Shown one piece after another: positions 32,455 to 39,466 of a stretch of DNA of 41,883 nt (within the stretch, counting starts at the first letter, position 1; each line of letters starts with the position of its first letter). Made by a program: the position numbers and the translations under genes. The stretch is from the NCBI GenBank assembly GCA_025357755.1, contig JANXOP010000106.1:1-41883 (forward strand), read 5' to 3'. Under the pieces are notes generated by a model that saw nothing but the letters and a program-made list of their open reading frames with translations, was not told where the DNA came from and did no database searches. This DNA is from Kofleriaceae bacterium. Its GTDB lineage: Bacteria > Myxococcota_A > Polyangia > Haliangiales > Haliangiaceae.

Positions 32455-33045
32455 GTGACGAAAGGAGAAGAGACCCGCCAGGTGATCCTCGGACGAGCGT
32501 TCGAGCTCGCGAGCGTGCTGGGCGTCTCCGGGCTCACGATCGGTCGCCTCGCCGAGGAGACCAAGCTCTCCAAGAGCGGCCTGTTCGCGCACTTCGGCTC
32601 GAAAGAAAACCTCGATGTCGCGGTGGTCGAAGAGGCGAGTCGCCAGTTCGTCCAGGAGGTCATGGTCCCTGCCCTGCGCGAGCCGCGTGGCGAGCCTCGC
32701 GTACGCGCCCTGTTCGAGCGCTGGCTCACCTGGGGACAGCGCCCAGGAGGGTGTTTCTTCGTCGGAGCGGGCGCCGAGCTCGACGACCGCCCCGGCCCCT
32801 CGCGCGATGCGCTCGTGCGCGCCTGCCACGACTGGATCGACGAGCTCGCGAAGGCCGCTCGGATCGCGGTTCGTGAAGGTCACTTCATCTCGAGCCTCGA
32901 GCCGGAGCAATTCGCGTTCGAGCTCTACGGGCTCATGCTGAGCTTTCATCAGTACCACCGGTTCCTCCGCGACCCACTCGCGTTGGAACGCACACGCCGC
33001 ACGTTCGACCGCCTGGTCGCATCGGCACGCACTCGGTCTCGCTAG
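32455..33045 (+). CDS. TetR-family transcriptional repressor
   Basis: 196 residues from GTG 32455. The N-terminal helix-turn-helix is standard (TRQVILGRAFELASVLGVSG, then LTIGRLAEETKLSKSGLFAHF and GSKENL). The C-terminal region resembles TetR_C_33-type regulators (FERWLTWGQRPGGCFFVGAG, ELDDRPGPSRDALV). The downstream hydrolase and thioesterase follow in the same direction (25 bp then overlap), so the repressor most likely controls them and itself through the operator just upstream. The ligand is unknown, but an acyl-CoA or ester is suggested by its partners. Confidence 0.9.
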   Translation: MTKGEETRQVILGRAFELASVLGVSGLTIGRLAEETKLSKSGLFAHFGSKENLDVAVVEEASRQFVQEVMVPALREPRGEPRVRALFERWLTWGQRPGGCFFVGAGAELDDRPGPSRDALVRACHDWIDELAKAARIAVREGHFISSLEPEQFAFELYGLMLSFHQYHRFLRDPLALERTRRTFDRLVASARTRSR

Positions 33046-33069
33046 CACCCAGGAGGAGTACACCGCATC

Positions 33070-34038
33070 ATGTTGGCCCTATCATCGAGCAAAAAAAGCA
33101 CGACCGTTCGCACGCCCTCCAAGACCTCGATCCGACTCGCGAAGGTCGCGCTCCAGACCGCGTTCGGCGTGTCCGAGGAGCTCGGCACCACGCTGGCCGA
33201 AAAGCTATTCATCACGCCGCGCCGGCACTCGCGCCCCGCTCGTGAGCGCGCCTTCCTCGCGACCGCTCGGTCCCTCTCGATCGAGGTCACGCTGCGCTCG
33301 CCGCGCTGGCACCACGCGAAGCGCACGATCGCCGCGTGGCGATGGGGCTTCGGCCCGGCGGTCCTCCTCGTCCACGGCTGGGAAGGCCGCGGGACCCAGC
33401 TCGGCGCCTTCATCGAGCCGCTCGTCGAAGCCGGCCTCTCGGTGATCGCGTTCGATGCGCCGGGCCACGGCAGCTCGCCCGAGAGCCAGCTGTACCTCAC
33501 CGACCTCGCCGATTGCGTCGCCGATGTCGCCGCCGCCGCGGGTCCGCTCCACGCGATCATCGCGCACTCGTTCGGCGCGGCCGCGGTGCTCCTCGCCCAC
33601 GCGCGTGCGGGGGTCGACGTCCAGCGCACGATCTTCGTCGCGCCGAACGCGATCCTCGACGATTCGATCCAGCAGTTCGCGCACACGCTCGGGCTCGACG
33701 ATGCCGATCGCACGTTGCTCGAGCAGCGCCTGGTGGGCCAGACCGGCGTGCCATTCTCCGAGCTCGCGATCGATCGGCTGACCGCCGGTCGCGACTCCGC
33801 GCTGCTCGTCTTCCACGACGATGCCGATCGTGAAGTCCCACTGACGCAAGGCGAGCGCCTCGTCGCCGCGTGGCCGAACGCGCAGTTCGTGGTCACGCAC
33901 GACCTCGGCCACCGCCGGATCTTGCGCGACTGCGATGTCATCGCGGCCGCGGTCGCGTTCGCGACCGAAGGCATCCCCGCCCCCACCTCCGATCTCGTGC
34001 GCGAAGTCGATCGTCACCTGCACGGCAGCCTCGCGTGA
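33070..34038 (+). CDS. Alpha/beta hydrolase
   Basis: 322 residues; strong AGGAGG ribosome site 13 bp before ATG 33070. The oxyanion turn is VHGWEGRG (101-108), followed by FDAPGHGSSPESQ (128-140), the nucleophile elbow AHSFGAA with Ser167, the acid region LVFHDDADREVP (Asp about 253) and the base LGHRRILRD (His281). The catalytic triad is thus complete. The first 70 residues are a basic helical stretch that may be a lid or membrane-association segment. Substrate unknown. The stop is inside the next gene's start codon (GTGA), so both are coupled and most likely under the TetR repressor. Confidence 0.9.
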   Translation: MLALSSSKKSTTVRTPSKTSIRLAKVALQTAFGVSEELGTTLAEKLFITPRRHSRPARERAFLATARSLSIEVTLRSPRWHHAKRTIAAWRWGFGPAVLLVHGWEGRGTQLGAFIEPLVEAGLSVIAFDAPGHGSSPESQLYLTDLADCVADVAAAAGPLHAIIAHSFGAAAVLLAHARAGVDVQRTIFVAPNAILDDSIQQFAHTLGLDDADRTLLEQRLVGQTGVPFSELAIDRLTAGRDSALLVFHDDADREVPLTQGERLVAAWPNAQFVVTHDLGHRRILRDCDVIAAAVAFATEGIPAPTSDLVREVDRHLHGSLA

Positions 34039-34520
34039 TCACGCGAACCTACGACTACGACGAGCGTCCATTCGATCGCACCAAGGCGATCGCGATGTCG
34101 GGCCTCGAGTTCATGGAGGCGCTCGCGCGCGGCGAAGGCCCCGTGCCGCCGATCGCCGCGACGATGGGCTTCACGGTCGCCGAATTCGAAAAGGGCCGCG
34201 CCGTGTTCGAAGGCGAGCCGGGCCGCTTCGTCTACAACCCGATCGGCTCGGTGCACGGCGGCTGGTACGCGACGATCCTCGATTCCGCGCTCGGCTGCGC
34301 GATCCACACCGCGCTGCCGGCGGGGAAGATCTACACGACGGTCGACCTCAACATCACGTTCCTCCGGGCGCTCACCGAGCAATCCGGAATTGTCCGATGC
34401 GAGGGTAAGGTCATCCATTTCGGCGGCAGCATCGCGACCGCCGAGGGCCGAATCACGGGAAAAGACGGCACCCTGTACGCGACCGGAACCACGACCTGTC
34501 TCGTGATGACGCCCCGATAG
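34035..34520 (+). CDS. PaaI-type hotdog thioesterase
   Basis: 161 residues from a GTG that overlaps the hydrolase stop; ATG 34095 is an alternative giving 141. The hotdog signature is clear: FVYNPIGSVHGGWYATILDS (HGG at 74-76, with D83 in the active-site position), then YTTVDLNITFLRAL and EGKVIHFGGSIATAEGRI. Such enzymes hydrolyse acyl-CoA thioesters, often aromatic or phenylacetyl-derived. The operon with a TetR repressor and a hydrolase suggests a small acyl-metabolite detoxification unit. The gene ends 49 bp before a tRNA-Ala. Confidence 0.88.
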   Translation: MITRTYDYDERPFDRTKAIAMSGLEFMEALARGEGPVPPIAATMGFTVAEFEKGRAVFEGEPGRFVYNPIGSVHGGWYATILDSALGCAIHTALPAGKIYTTVDLNITFLRALTEQSGIVRCEGKVIHFGGSIATAEGRITGKDGTLYATGTTTCLVMTPR

Positions 34521-34569
34521 GTCGGGTGCTTGACAGCCCTCCGAGGCCCGGATACAAGTACGCGCACCT

Positions 34570-34642
34570 GGGGATTTAGCTCAGCTGGGAGAGCGCTAGA
34601 ATCGCACTCTAGAGGTCAGGGGTTCGATCCCCCTAATCTCCA
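34570..34642 (+). tRNA. tRNA-Ala (anticodon CGC)
   Basis: The cloverleaf folds completely: acceptor 34570-34576 with 34635-34641, D arm GCTC/GAGC, anticodon stem CTAGA/TCTAG with a 7-nt loop (34601-34607) holding CGC at 34603-34605, T arm AGGGG/CCCCT with loop TTCGATC. It decodes GCG. The acceptor has the G3:U70 pair that defines alanine identity. Only CC of the CCA end is encoded before the sequence diverges. The 3' half of a similar tRNA recurs in decayed form at 39414-39458. Confidence 0.95.
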
Positions 34643-34653
34643 CCGGGAAACGG

Positions 34654-34684
34654 AAAGGTCTCGCAGAGATGCGGGGCCTTTTTC
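34654..34684 (+). terminator. Rho-independent terminator of the tRNA
   Basis: AAAGGTC (34654-34660) pairs with GGCCTTT (34675-34681), and an inner CGCA (34662-34665) pairs with TGCG (34670-34673) around a GAGA tetraloop of the GNRA type. A T-run follows at 34679-34683. The hairpin is followed by further T-rich sequence. Confidence 0.8.
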
Positions 34685-34745
34685 GTTTTCGGTAAGTGCG
34701 TCCAAATCGTCGGGGAACGATTGCGAATGCGTTGGCCGACACGAC

Positions 34746-35237
34746 TTAGCTCGCTCTCCAATTGCGAAGTAGCTCACCCGCGTCCTTCATGTTCCAACGG
34801 CTCTCGAGATACCGAAGCACGTTGGCGACCACATCGCGTTGCTTCGGGTCGAGAAGGGACAAACGCTCTCGCGTCTCGGCAGGTCGATCCGGCTCGGACT
34901 GGTGTGGCCAGTTGCCAAGCGCGAACAACAGATAGCCGCGAATGTCGGCGCCATGCTTGTCGAGTGGATCGTCGGATGCGAGGCACGCTACGAGATACGC
35001 TGGAAGATAAGCGTGGAACGTTAGTGGGCTCAGCGTCGCGAGCGATTCGCGATGATAGAAAAGAACTTCGATCGGGATCGGATCCCATTTTCGTCGAACG
35101 AGCGCAGCGGCCATTTCATACGAATCGTCGCCGGTATATTTTGGCAGACGCATCTGCTCGATCCCCGTCGGGATCTCGACGTTGTCGAATGCTCGATGGA
35201 TCTGAACGCGCAGCGCCGCGGGACTTTCTACTTGCAC
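34746..35237 (-). CDS. DUF6714-like protein
   Basis: 163 residues from GTG 35237, overlapping the preceding gene's stop by ten bases. The sequence has the feel of the DUF6714 family: an N-terminal IHRAFDNVEIPTGIEQM-like helix and strand, a W-x-I-P-I-E-V-L block (WDPIPIEVLFYH), then LTFHAYLPAYLVACL and a C-terminal ERLSLLDPKQRDVVANVL, a pattern of helical repeats. Function of the family is unknown. Family assignment is from memory of the pattern and should be checked. It sits just 3' of the tRNA terminator inside the putative island. Confidence 0.65.
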   Translation of the reverse strand: MQVESPAALRVQIHRAFDNVEIPTGIEQMRLPKYTGDDSYEMAAALVRRKWDPIPIEVLFYHRESLATLSPLTFHAYLPAYLVACLASDDPLDKHGADIRGYLLFALGNWPHQSEPDRPAETRERLSLLDPKQRDVVANVLRYLESRWNMKDAGELLRNWRAS

Positions 35238-35620
35238 AGCTTCTTGTCCTTCTTGTAGTCGAGGACTTCCTTACAACTGTCGTAGGCCTTCTTGCCATCT
35301 CGGAACTGCGCTTCGCGGCGACTACTCATGCGCGGAATACAGTCGCTGTCGAAGCGTTCGATCGCCTCGACACACTTCGAGGTCTTCTTCATCGCGTCCT
35401 TGATCTCGCTGCAGCTCACGACCTTGTCGTCCTTCGACCAGGCGTCACAGCCCTTTCCGTAGTCTTTACAGCTCGTGTCCGCAACGTTCGCTCGCTCGGT
35501 GTACGTCGAATCCGAACAAGTGTAGATGCCCCCGTTTCCTTTCCGGGTGTTGAGCTCGTCGTAGCAATTTTTGCGACTCTTCTCGGCGTCGTTGGCCGCG
35601 TGCTCGGCTTCGCCGGCATC
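35228..35620 (-). pseudogene. 5'-truncated Cys-rich secreted protein gene
   Basis: The frame ends with the stop at 35228 and is open up to an in-frame TGA at 35621-35623, but has no usable start codon in its first 30 codons. The readable part has regularly spaced Cys (RKNCYDEL, YTCSDST, TSCKDYGKGCDAW, SCSEIKDAM, KKTSKCVEAI, DSDCIPR, SCKEVLDY, KLCK) and a Lys/Asp-rich, probably periplasmic character, so a signal peptide should have come before. It is cut at about 35610-35625, exactly where the forward AbiEii-type remnant begins. A 63-codon version from GTG 35419 could still be made. It overlaps the DUF6714 gene by ten bases. Confidence 0.6.
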
Positions 35621-35621
35621 T

Positions 35622-36013
35622 CACCGCCGACCATGCGCGTGTACCCGATCGAGACGCGCATCGCCGAGAAGCTCCACGCGTAGACGCTGCCGCGGAAACG
35701 CCCCAACTCTCGCATCAAGGACCTGCCCGACCTCGCGCTACTCGCCGGCAGCCGCGCGATCGATGCTGTCCGCTTGCGCGGCGCCGTCGAACAAACCTTC
35801 GGCTTCCGGGCAACGCACGCGGTCCCGAGTGTCCTGCCCGATCCGCCGGCTACGTGGGCGCCGGCCTACGCCGCGCTGGCGCGCGAAGATCAATTGCCGT
35901 GGGCGACACTCGCCGACGTCTCGGCCGCTGCGCGAAGCTTTCTTGATCCGGTCCTAGCAACCGAGCCGGTCTCCACCTGGGATCCAGCCACGTGGCTCTG
36001 GGCGAGACGCTGA
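35622..36013 (+). pseudogene. AbiEii/AbiGii-type nucleotidyltransferase toxin remnant with in-frame TAG
   Basis: The forward frame reads PPTMRVYPIETRIAEKLHA, a TAG at 35681-35683, then TLPRKRPNSRIKDLPDLALL and RLRGAVEQTFGFRATHAVPS to a stop at 36013, all in one frame. This matches the C-terminal half of AbiEii-family proteins (PPTLRVYPIE..LAEKLHAYTLPR-type), where a Tyr codon stands in place of the TAG. The N-terminal half with the GS-x10-DxD catalytic site is missing, so it cannot be active. No AbiEi antitoxin is present. AbiE systems are type IV toxin-antitoxin, phage-defence related. Confidence 0.65.
35659..35686 (+). repeat. 28-bp direct repeat, left copy
   Basis: 25 of 28 bases match 39166-39193 (the last 19 are identical: starts GAAGCTCCACGCG, ends TAGACG). 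This copy is inside the AbiEii-type remnant and includes its premature TAG. The two copies are about 3.5 kb apart in the same orientation. Confidence 0.7.
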
Positions 36014-36116
36014 TCCGTCGCGCCAAACCGCTCGACCCCGCGGAATGGAGACGAAGGGGACGGAACTCACCGGAACACAGGTTGTTGTTGAGAGTTTTAG
36101 CAGTAGGCTTTCGGCG

Positions 36117-36269
36117 TCAGTCTTTCTTCCATGCACCGCGCCGCACGCCACCTTCATGAGCGTGCAGCTGACCATCAGCGTTGAGGTAGATGATCATCGG
36201 TCGAGTTCGCTTGTTGATGTAGTTGTCGAGGCGTCCGTTGGCATGCGCCGCTAGTAGCGCACGCGACAT
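36117..36269 (-). CDS. Small hypothetical protein or gene tail
   Basis: 50 codons from ATG 36269, overlapping the PIN toxin's last codons by 19 bp. The product contains ALLAAHANGRLDNYINK and PMIIYLNADGQLHAHEG, more like a secreted-protein C-terminus than random sequence. It may be the tail of a truncated gene; no signal peptide is present. The rest of 36014-36250 has no gene I can support. Confidence 0.25.
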   Translation of the reverse strand: MSRALLAAHANGRLDNYINKRTRPMIIYLNADGQLHAHEGGVRRGAWKKD

Positions 36270-36553
36270 GTCGCACTCAGCTTCTCGCCGCGCAGCATCA
36301 CAACCGTCGCCTTCGTGACCGTCCAAGCTGTGCGCTCAGTGGGTCTCCGCCGAATCGCGAAGTCGCGGGTGACGATCACCCAGTTGTGCGACGCAATCGG
36401 CGGGATCCACTTCTCGTCTTCAGCATCGGGCGCGAAGTGATCGCGGTGGGCCTCGCAGCGCATACCGCCGCCACGCAGCCGCGCAACGAGGTCGGGCCCG
36501 TCGAGGTTCGCGTCCAAGTAGTAGACGAACGGTTCAGGCGGCCTTCGCGGCAT
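36251..36553 (-). CDS. VapC45-like PIN-fold toxin
   Basis: 100 residues from ATG 36553; an upstream ATG at 36574 is possible. It starts PFVYYLDANLDGPDLVARL and continues HRDHFAPDAEDEKWIPPIA and WVIVTRDFAIRRRPTER, matching the PIN-like VapC45 pattern of D-x-N/D...D...D/E-W...TRD acid residues. PIN toxins are RNases. It is the second gene of a pair: the antitoxin stop lies 20 bp inside its frame. The acidic set (D about 13, D47/E49-type, D72-type) is present. Activity is untested. Confidence 0.72.
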   Translation of the reverse strand: MPRRPPEPFVYYLDANLDGPDLVARLRGGGMRCEAHRDHFAPDAEDEKWIPPIASHNWVIVTRDFAIRRRPTERTAWTVTKATVVMLRGEKLSATCRVRY

Positions 36554-37220
36554 CGAGGCCCCAACGCAACACACCCTCGATCACGTCATTGGTCAGGCTG
36601 TAGTCCTCTGCCAGTTGGGCGGCGGTATCGCCACCGCGGTACCGATCGACAATGACCTCGATTTGGACGGCGCTGCCGACAACCGTCGGTTTGCCGAACG
36701 AACGTCGAGGATCGAGGGCGATGATCCGTGGTTCCGTTGGCTCGCGACGCCATGGATAGAGGCGCTGTGGAAGCCGGCGATCATCGAGCTCGACGCGTTC
36801 CAGGCTGTCTTCGACCACTTCGCGAATCGCCGCCTGCCCACCTTGCGTGGCGTCGAGAAGCTTGCCGAGCGCCTCGACGAAGATACCTCGTCCATCGGTG
36901 CGAAACGGTGTGGTGAGAAGCGGACGATCGCCGCCAACGAACTTCAGCGCGTTGCGCACTCGCTGTAGTGGCAGGTCGAAGCGACGCGTCAGCGATGCGA
37001 GCACGTACGCTTCGGTAAGGTTGTTGAAGGTCAGCAATCCGCTCGCGCGATCGTGCTTGATCAGGCCGTGCATGCGCGTCTGCCCTCGGACACGCTGGCC
37101 GCGCACCCACTGGGCGAGCGTCGTTCGCGGCACGCCGAGATACATCGCGGACTCGCCGATGCCATACATCGGGAGCTCGCGCGGATCTCGACCACCGTAA
37201 AGGCTGACGACCTTTCCCAT
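36534..37220 (-). CDS. DUF433 antitoxin with N-terminal HTH, partner of PIN toxin
   Basis: 228 residues from ATG 37220, with an AGGTG ribosome-site-like sequence upstream; GTG 37223 directly before it is equivalent. Residues 15-60 resemble a MerR-type DNA-binding start (GIGESAMYLGVPRTTLAQW). The middle is a helical spacer. The last 60 residues match DUF433 (DPRRSFGKPTVVGSAVQIE, then VIVDRYRGGDTAAQLAEDY and ALRWGL-type ending). DUF433 antitoxins pair with PIN/VapC45-like toxins; the 20-bp overlap with the toxin gene fits that. The pair probably autoregulates. Confidence 0.75.
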   Translation of the reverse strand: MGKVVSLYGGRDPRELPMYGIGESAMYLGVPRTTLAQWVRGQRVRGQTRMHGLIKHDRASGLLTFNNLTEAYVLASLTRRFDLPLQRVRNALKFVGGDRPLLTTPFRTDGRGIFVEALGKLLDATQGGQAAIREVVEDSLERVELDDRRLPQRLYPWRREPTEPRIIALDPRRSFGKPTVVGSAVQIEVIVDRYRGGDTAAQLAEDYSLTNDVIEGVLRWGLDAAKAA

Positions 37221-37387
37221 CACCTACTCGTACCTTTGTCTCGAGATCGCCGCAACTACGCTAGTGGTATCAACAGGCTTGCCGTGGAATAGCCCGATCG
37301 TTTCGCGAGTTTGCGGCTGGCCGAGCTCTACTCGACGAGGGTCTCGACCGCGTGGATCAAGATCATCTTACGAGCCAGGCCGGCGCC

Positions 37388-37990
37388 ATGAAGAGGCATG
37401 CGCCAACTCCCACCACAGAGCCGAAGTCGAACGTGCTCGGGGCACGACGCGTCACCGATCAGCCTACGCTCGACGTGGAAGAGCTCGTCACGAAGACCGC
37501 GCAATTGCCGCGCGAACCGACCGAGCTGCCGATCGAGCCATCGCCGACGCGCTCCAATGCCTTGGTCACCGAGATCCGGAACAACACCAACTCATGCGGC
37601 TGGAATTCATTGGTCGGCTGCGGCACGAGCTTCACGACGCGGTCGCCGACGCGCTAGCCGGCACCGCCTGGGGCGCCGATCGATGCCCGTGTTTCGAGTA
37701 CTGGTTCGCGTACTACGGACGTCGCAATGCCGCCGAGATCGAAGCGGCGATCCGTCGGTACGAGCCTGCGGTGAGCGGTTCGACAACGGTCGAGGACTAC
37801 TTTGCGCCGCTCACTGTGCGAGTGCGAAGCGCTGTGAAACGCTGGCGCTCGACGGGCGAGGTCGATGCTCCATCGATCGATATTCCGCAGCCGGTCGCCG
37901 TGCTCGGCACGCTGGGACCGCCAACCGAGCTGGCCCGAATTCACCGCGATACGATCGCGGAGCGACTTGCGAGCCAGCACGGAGCGCGCG
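37388..37990 (+). pseudogene. Frameshifted remnant resembling DUF4157 (eCIS-associated) large protein
   Basis: Two frames carry the coding signal. The first (ATG 37388 to about 37600) reads KRHAPTPTTEPKSN and VTKTAQLPREPTELPIE, a typical disordered start. The second (from 37594) reads IGRLRHELHDAVADALAGT, CPCFEYWFAYYGRRNAAEI and AIRRYEPAVSGSTTVEDYF, followed by VRVRSAVKRWRSTGEVD. This second block recalls helical segments near DUF4157 modules in large myxobacterial eCIS cargo proteins, where it reads as cpYieYWfgyY...A.RRYaP. The DUF4157 HExxH core itself is missing. The fragment is a decayed tail or a small deleted copy; family recognition is from memory. Confidence 0.4.
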
Positions 37991-38085
37991 CGTGGCCCTG
38001 GTCGCGAGCACGAGCTCGCGGCCGTCACCGGCGACCGGCCTCGCCACACGCCGGCAGGCCGTCCCAGCTCGCGAGCTCCCGCTGA

Positions 38086-38400
38086 TCACGCCGATCGCGA
38101 GCCAGAATCTCGCCGCTTGATGACCGCCCGTGCCTGCTCGCTACTTTTGACTTCGCTGAACACTAGCTGCTGACGCTGAGCGCTTCTCGAATAGCTCGCG
38201 CGATCCGGTACTTGCCATATGCGGGAGGCAACCAGGATGAGTCCTGACTGCAGCGCCAGGATTCGCCTGAGACCCAGCTACGAGCTACGAATCTCCGATG
38301 CCCACCGCGCGCGCCAGCTCCTCGAAGATGCGCTGACACTATCCGCCGACGTGTTCTCAGATCCTCGGGGACGCGAAGAAAGCGCAGATCAGCGGAAGGT
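38086..38400. other. Stretch with no supportable gene
   Basis: 315 bp between the DUF4157-like remnant and the His-rich gene. A 61-codon forward frame at 38219-38404 carries a plausible tail (ARQLLEDALTLSADVFSDP) but no family and no clear ribosome site. I see no RNA gene, promoter or repeat here. The stretch is probably residue of island decay. Confidence 0.3.
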
Positions 38401-38985
38401 CTAACGACGGCTCGAACTCGAGGCTCGGTTCGCGCTGTTGTCGCGACGTCCAGGGTTGACCTTACCGCGCTCCGATTGGGACGAACGCTTACCACTGCCC
38501 GTCGCGTTGTTCCCACGGCTCTGCGAGGACTTCTTGGCGTTGGTACCCTCGTACTCGTTCTCGTCCGCGTCCTCGTCCTCGTCGTTCTGAGCGTCCTCAT
38601 CATCCTGCATCTCTGCCGCACGCTTGCCATGGTGGTCGGCGTCTTCGCTGTGGTCTTGGGCCGCGTTCGCGTGGTTAAAGGCCGCATCGAGGTGACGGTC
38701 GGCGTCGGCGTGGTTGCCGATCTCGCGATGCTCTGATGCCTGACGATGATGCATGGCGGCGGTCTCGTGGTGAAACGCCGCGTTGTCGTGATGGTCGACG
38801 GAACGCGTACCCGGATCTTCGTCAGTCTCGCTCTGCGATTGCCGCGAACGTTGGTTCTTGGACGATGACAATGACGACGACGACCCCGACGACCCCGACG
38901 ACCCCGACGACCCCGACGACCCCGACGACGAAGAAGAGCCGCGACTGCTAGGGCGATTTGGTTCGTGCTTCTTGCTATTTCCCAT
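38401..38985 (-). CDS. Low-complexity Ser/Gly and His/Ala heptad-type repeat protein
   Basis: 194 residues from ATG 38985 (the frame extends further but the start is unambiguous as MGNSKKHEP). Layout: basic start; a Ser-Gly run (GSS repeated); an amphipathic His/Ala region at about 65-125 (HHDNAAFHHETAAMHHRQAS, DADRHLDAAFNHANAAQDH); an acidic Asp/Glu run (DEDEDADENEYEG); and a Ser/Arg/Lys tail. The HH-x2-AA spacing is like small stress-associated proteins of Proteobacteria and could bind metal. No signal peptide. Composition is quite unlike the neighbours; function unknown. Confidence 0.6.
   Translation of the reverse strand: MGNSKKHEPNRPSSRGSSSSSGSSGSSGSSGSSGSSSSLSSSKNQRSRQSQSETDEDPGTRSVDHHDNAAFHHETAAMHHRQASEHREIGNHADADRHLDAAFNHANAAQDHSEDADHHGKRAAEMQDDEDAQNDEDEDADENEYEGTNAKKSSQSRGNNATGSGKRSSQSERGKVNPGRRDNSANRASSSSRR
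38881..38925 (-). repeat. 9-bp perfect tandem repeat (Gly-Ser-Ser)
   Basis: Five exact copies of CGACCCCGA in a row, encoding Gly-Ser-Ser repeats on the reverse strand inside the low-complexity gene. A perfect array like this is prone to slippage and could vary between strains by multiples of three codons. Confidence 0.9.
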
Positions 38986-39413
38986 GATGGAGTCACTCAA
39001 GCAAAACCAGAACCAGCGCAACTCGCGTTGATCGCGAGATCGCGGTGCACGAAGTGGTGTCAGCGCGCTCGGCACTACCGTTCCTGCATGGTCGATCCAG
39101 AAACGAAAGCCTGTTCGGTTGCGATGCCGCACGCCATCAAGAACAACTCGCAGGGGTGGGGCGTACATCGCAGCGAAGCTCCACGCGTAGACGTGGTGTA
39201 GACGAATTTCACGCGGGCTTGGTGTCTGCGATGTCGCGCCAGATCGAGCTCTACCGCCCACGCGATCTCGAGGCGACCGGCATCGACAAGTGCAACGGCA
39301 TGACGTGACGATCTGCGCGACAGGTCACATTCGTTCCGCAGCAACTGCGACGACGACCTGTGCGGCGCGAACGCTCAGCGTCGCAGGTTCATGACCAGCT
39401 TCATGAGCCCGAA
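38986..39413. other. Right end of island: no intact gene
   Basis: 428 bp. Forward fragments read coding-like at 39200-39308 (ending RQIELYRPRDLEATGIDKC and a stop) and at 39161-39190 (GAYIAAKLHA and a TAG), the latter being the right copy of the 28-bp repeat and similar to the AbiEii-type remnant's EKLHA-TAG. No full frame or promoter is visible. It looks like layered gene remnants next to the decayed tRNA half. Confidence 0.4.
39166..39193 (+). repeat. 28-bp direct repeat, right copy
   Basis: Matches 35659-35686 at 25 of 28 positions, the last 19 identical. In frame it reads IAAKLHA followed by TAG, like the IAEKLHA-TAG of the AbiEii-type remnant. It may therefore be a second piece of a paralogous toxin gene or a recombination-derived duplication. 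Confidence 0.6.
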
Positions 39414-39458
39414 GCTAAGCACTCTGGAGGTCGGGGGCGACCCCCTTTCACTCCACCA
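39414..39458 (+). pseudogene. Decayed 3' half of a tRNA (tRNA-Ala-like)
   Basis: From the anticodon stem to CCA the sequence parallels the tRNA at 34570-34642: GCTA..GCACTCT.GAGGTC.GGGG..CGA.CCCCCT..TC.CTCCACC, with the T-loop shortened to CGA and the acceptor strand changed to TTCACTCC. CCA is encoded. No 5' half (matching acceptor or D arm) lies upstream. It is followed by a terminator-like hairpin. It is a pseudo-tRNA and probable attachment-site remnant. Confidence 0.6.
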
Positions 39459-39466
39459 GGTAGCCG

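Larger units (their letters stand above)
34643..39413. mobile_element. Putative eroded tRNA-targeted genomic island
   Basis: About 4.8 kb lying 3' of the intact tRNA-Ala and ending at a decayed copy of the 3' half of a similar tRNA plus terminator (39414-39496). The content is accessory: DUF6714, an AbiEii-type remnant, a DUF433/PIN toxin-antitoxin pair, a DUF4157-like remnant and a low-complexity protein, with several truncated or frameshifted pieces and stretches that read as lower in GC. No integrase, transposase or replication gene is visible. tRNA-gene 3' ends are classical integrase targets, so the layout suggests an old insertion that lost its integrase. The two tRNA-derived ends share only part of their sequence, so this is an inference. 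Confidence 0.45.

Noticed and set aside
35416..35718. Reverse frame with ATG at 35718 covering the AbiEii-type junction
   Set aside because: Its product is Arg/Thr/Pro-rich with no family resemblance. The forward and Cys-rich reverse frames both explain this region better.
36020..36090. Possible REP-transposase-associated repeat (AGGGGACGGAAC-like)
   Set aside because: Only one copy is present, no transposase gene is nearby, and no inverted pair could be found.
39414..39458. Functional tRNA gene
   Set aside because: Only the 3' half is present: no matching acceptor 5' strand or D arm lies upstream and the T-loop is shortened.
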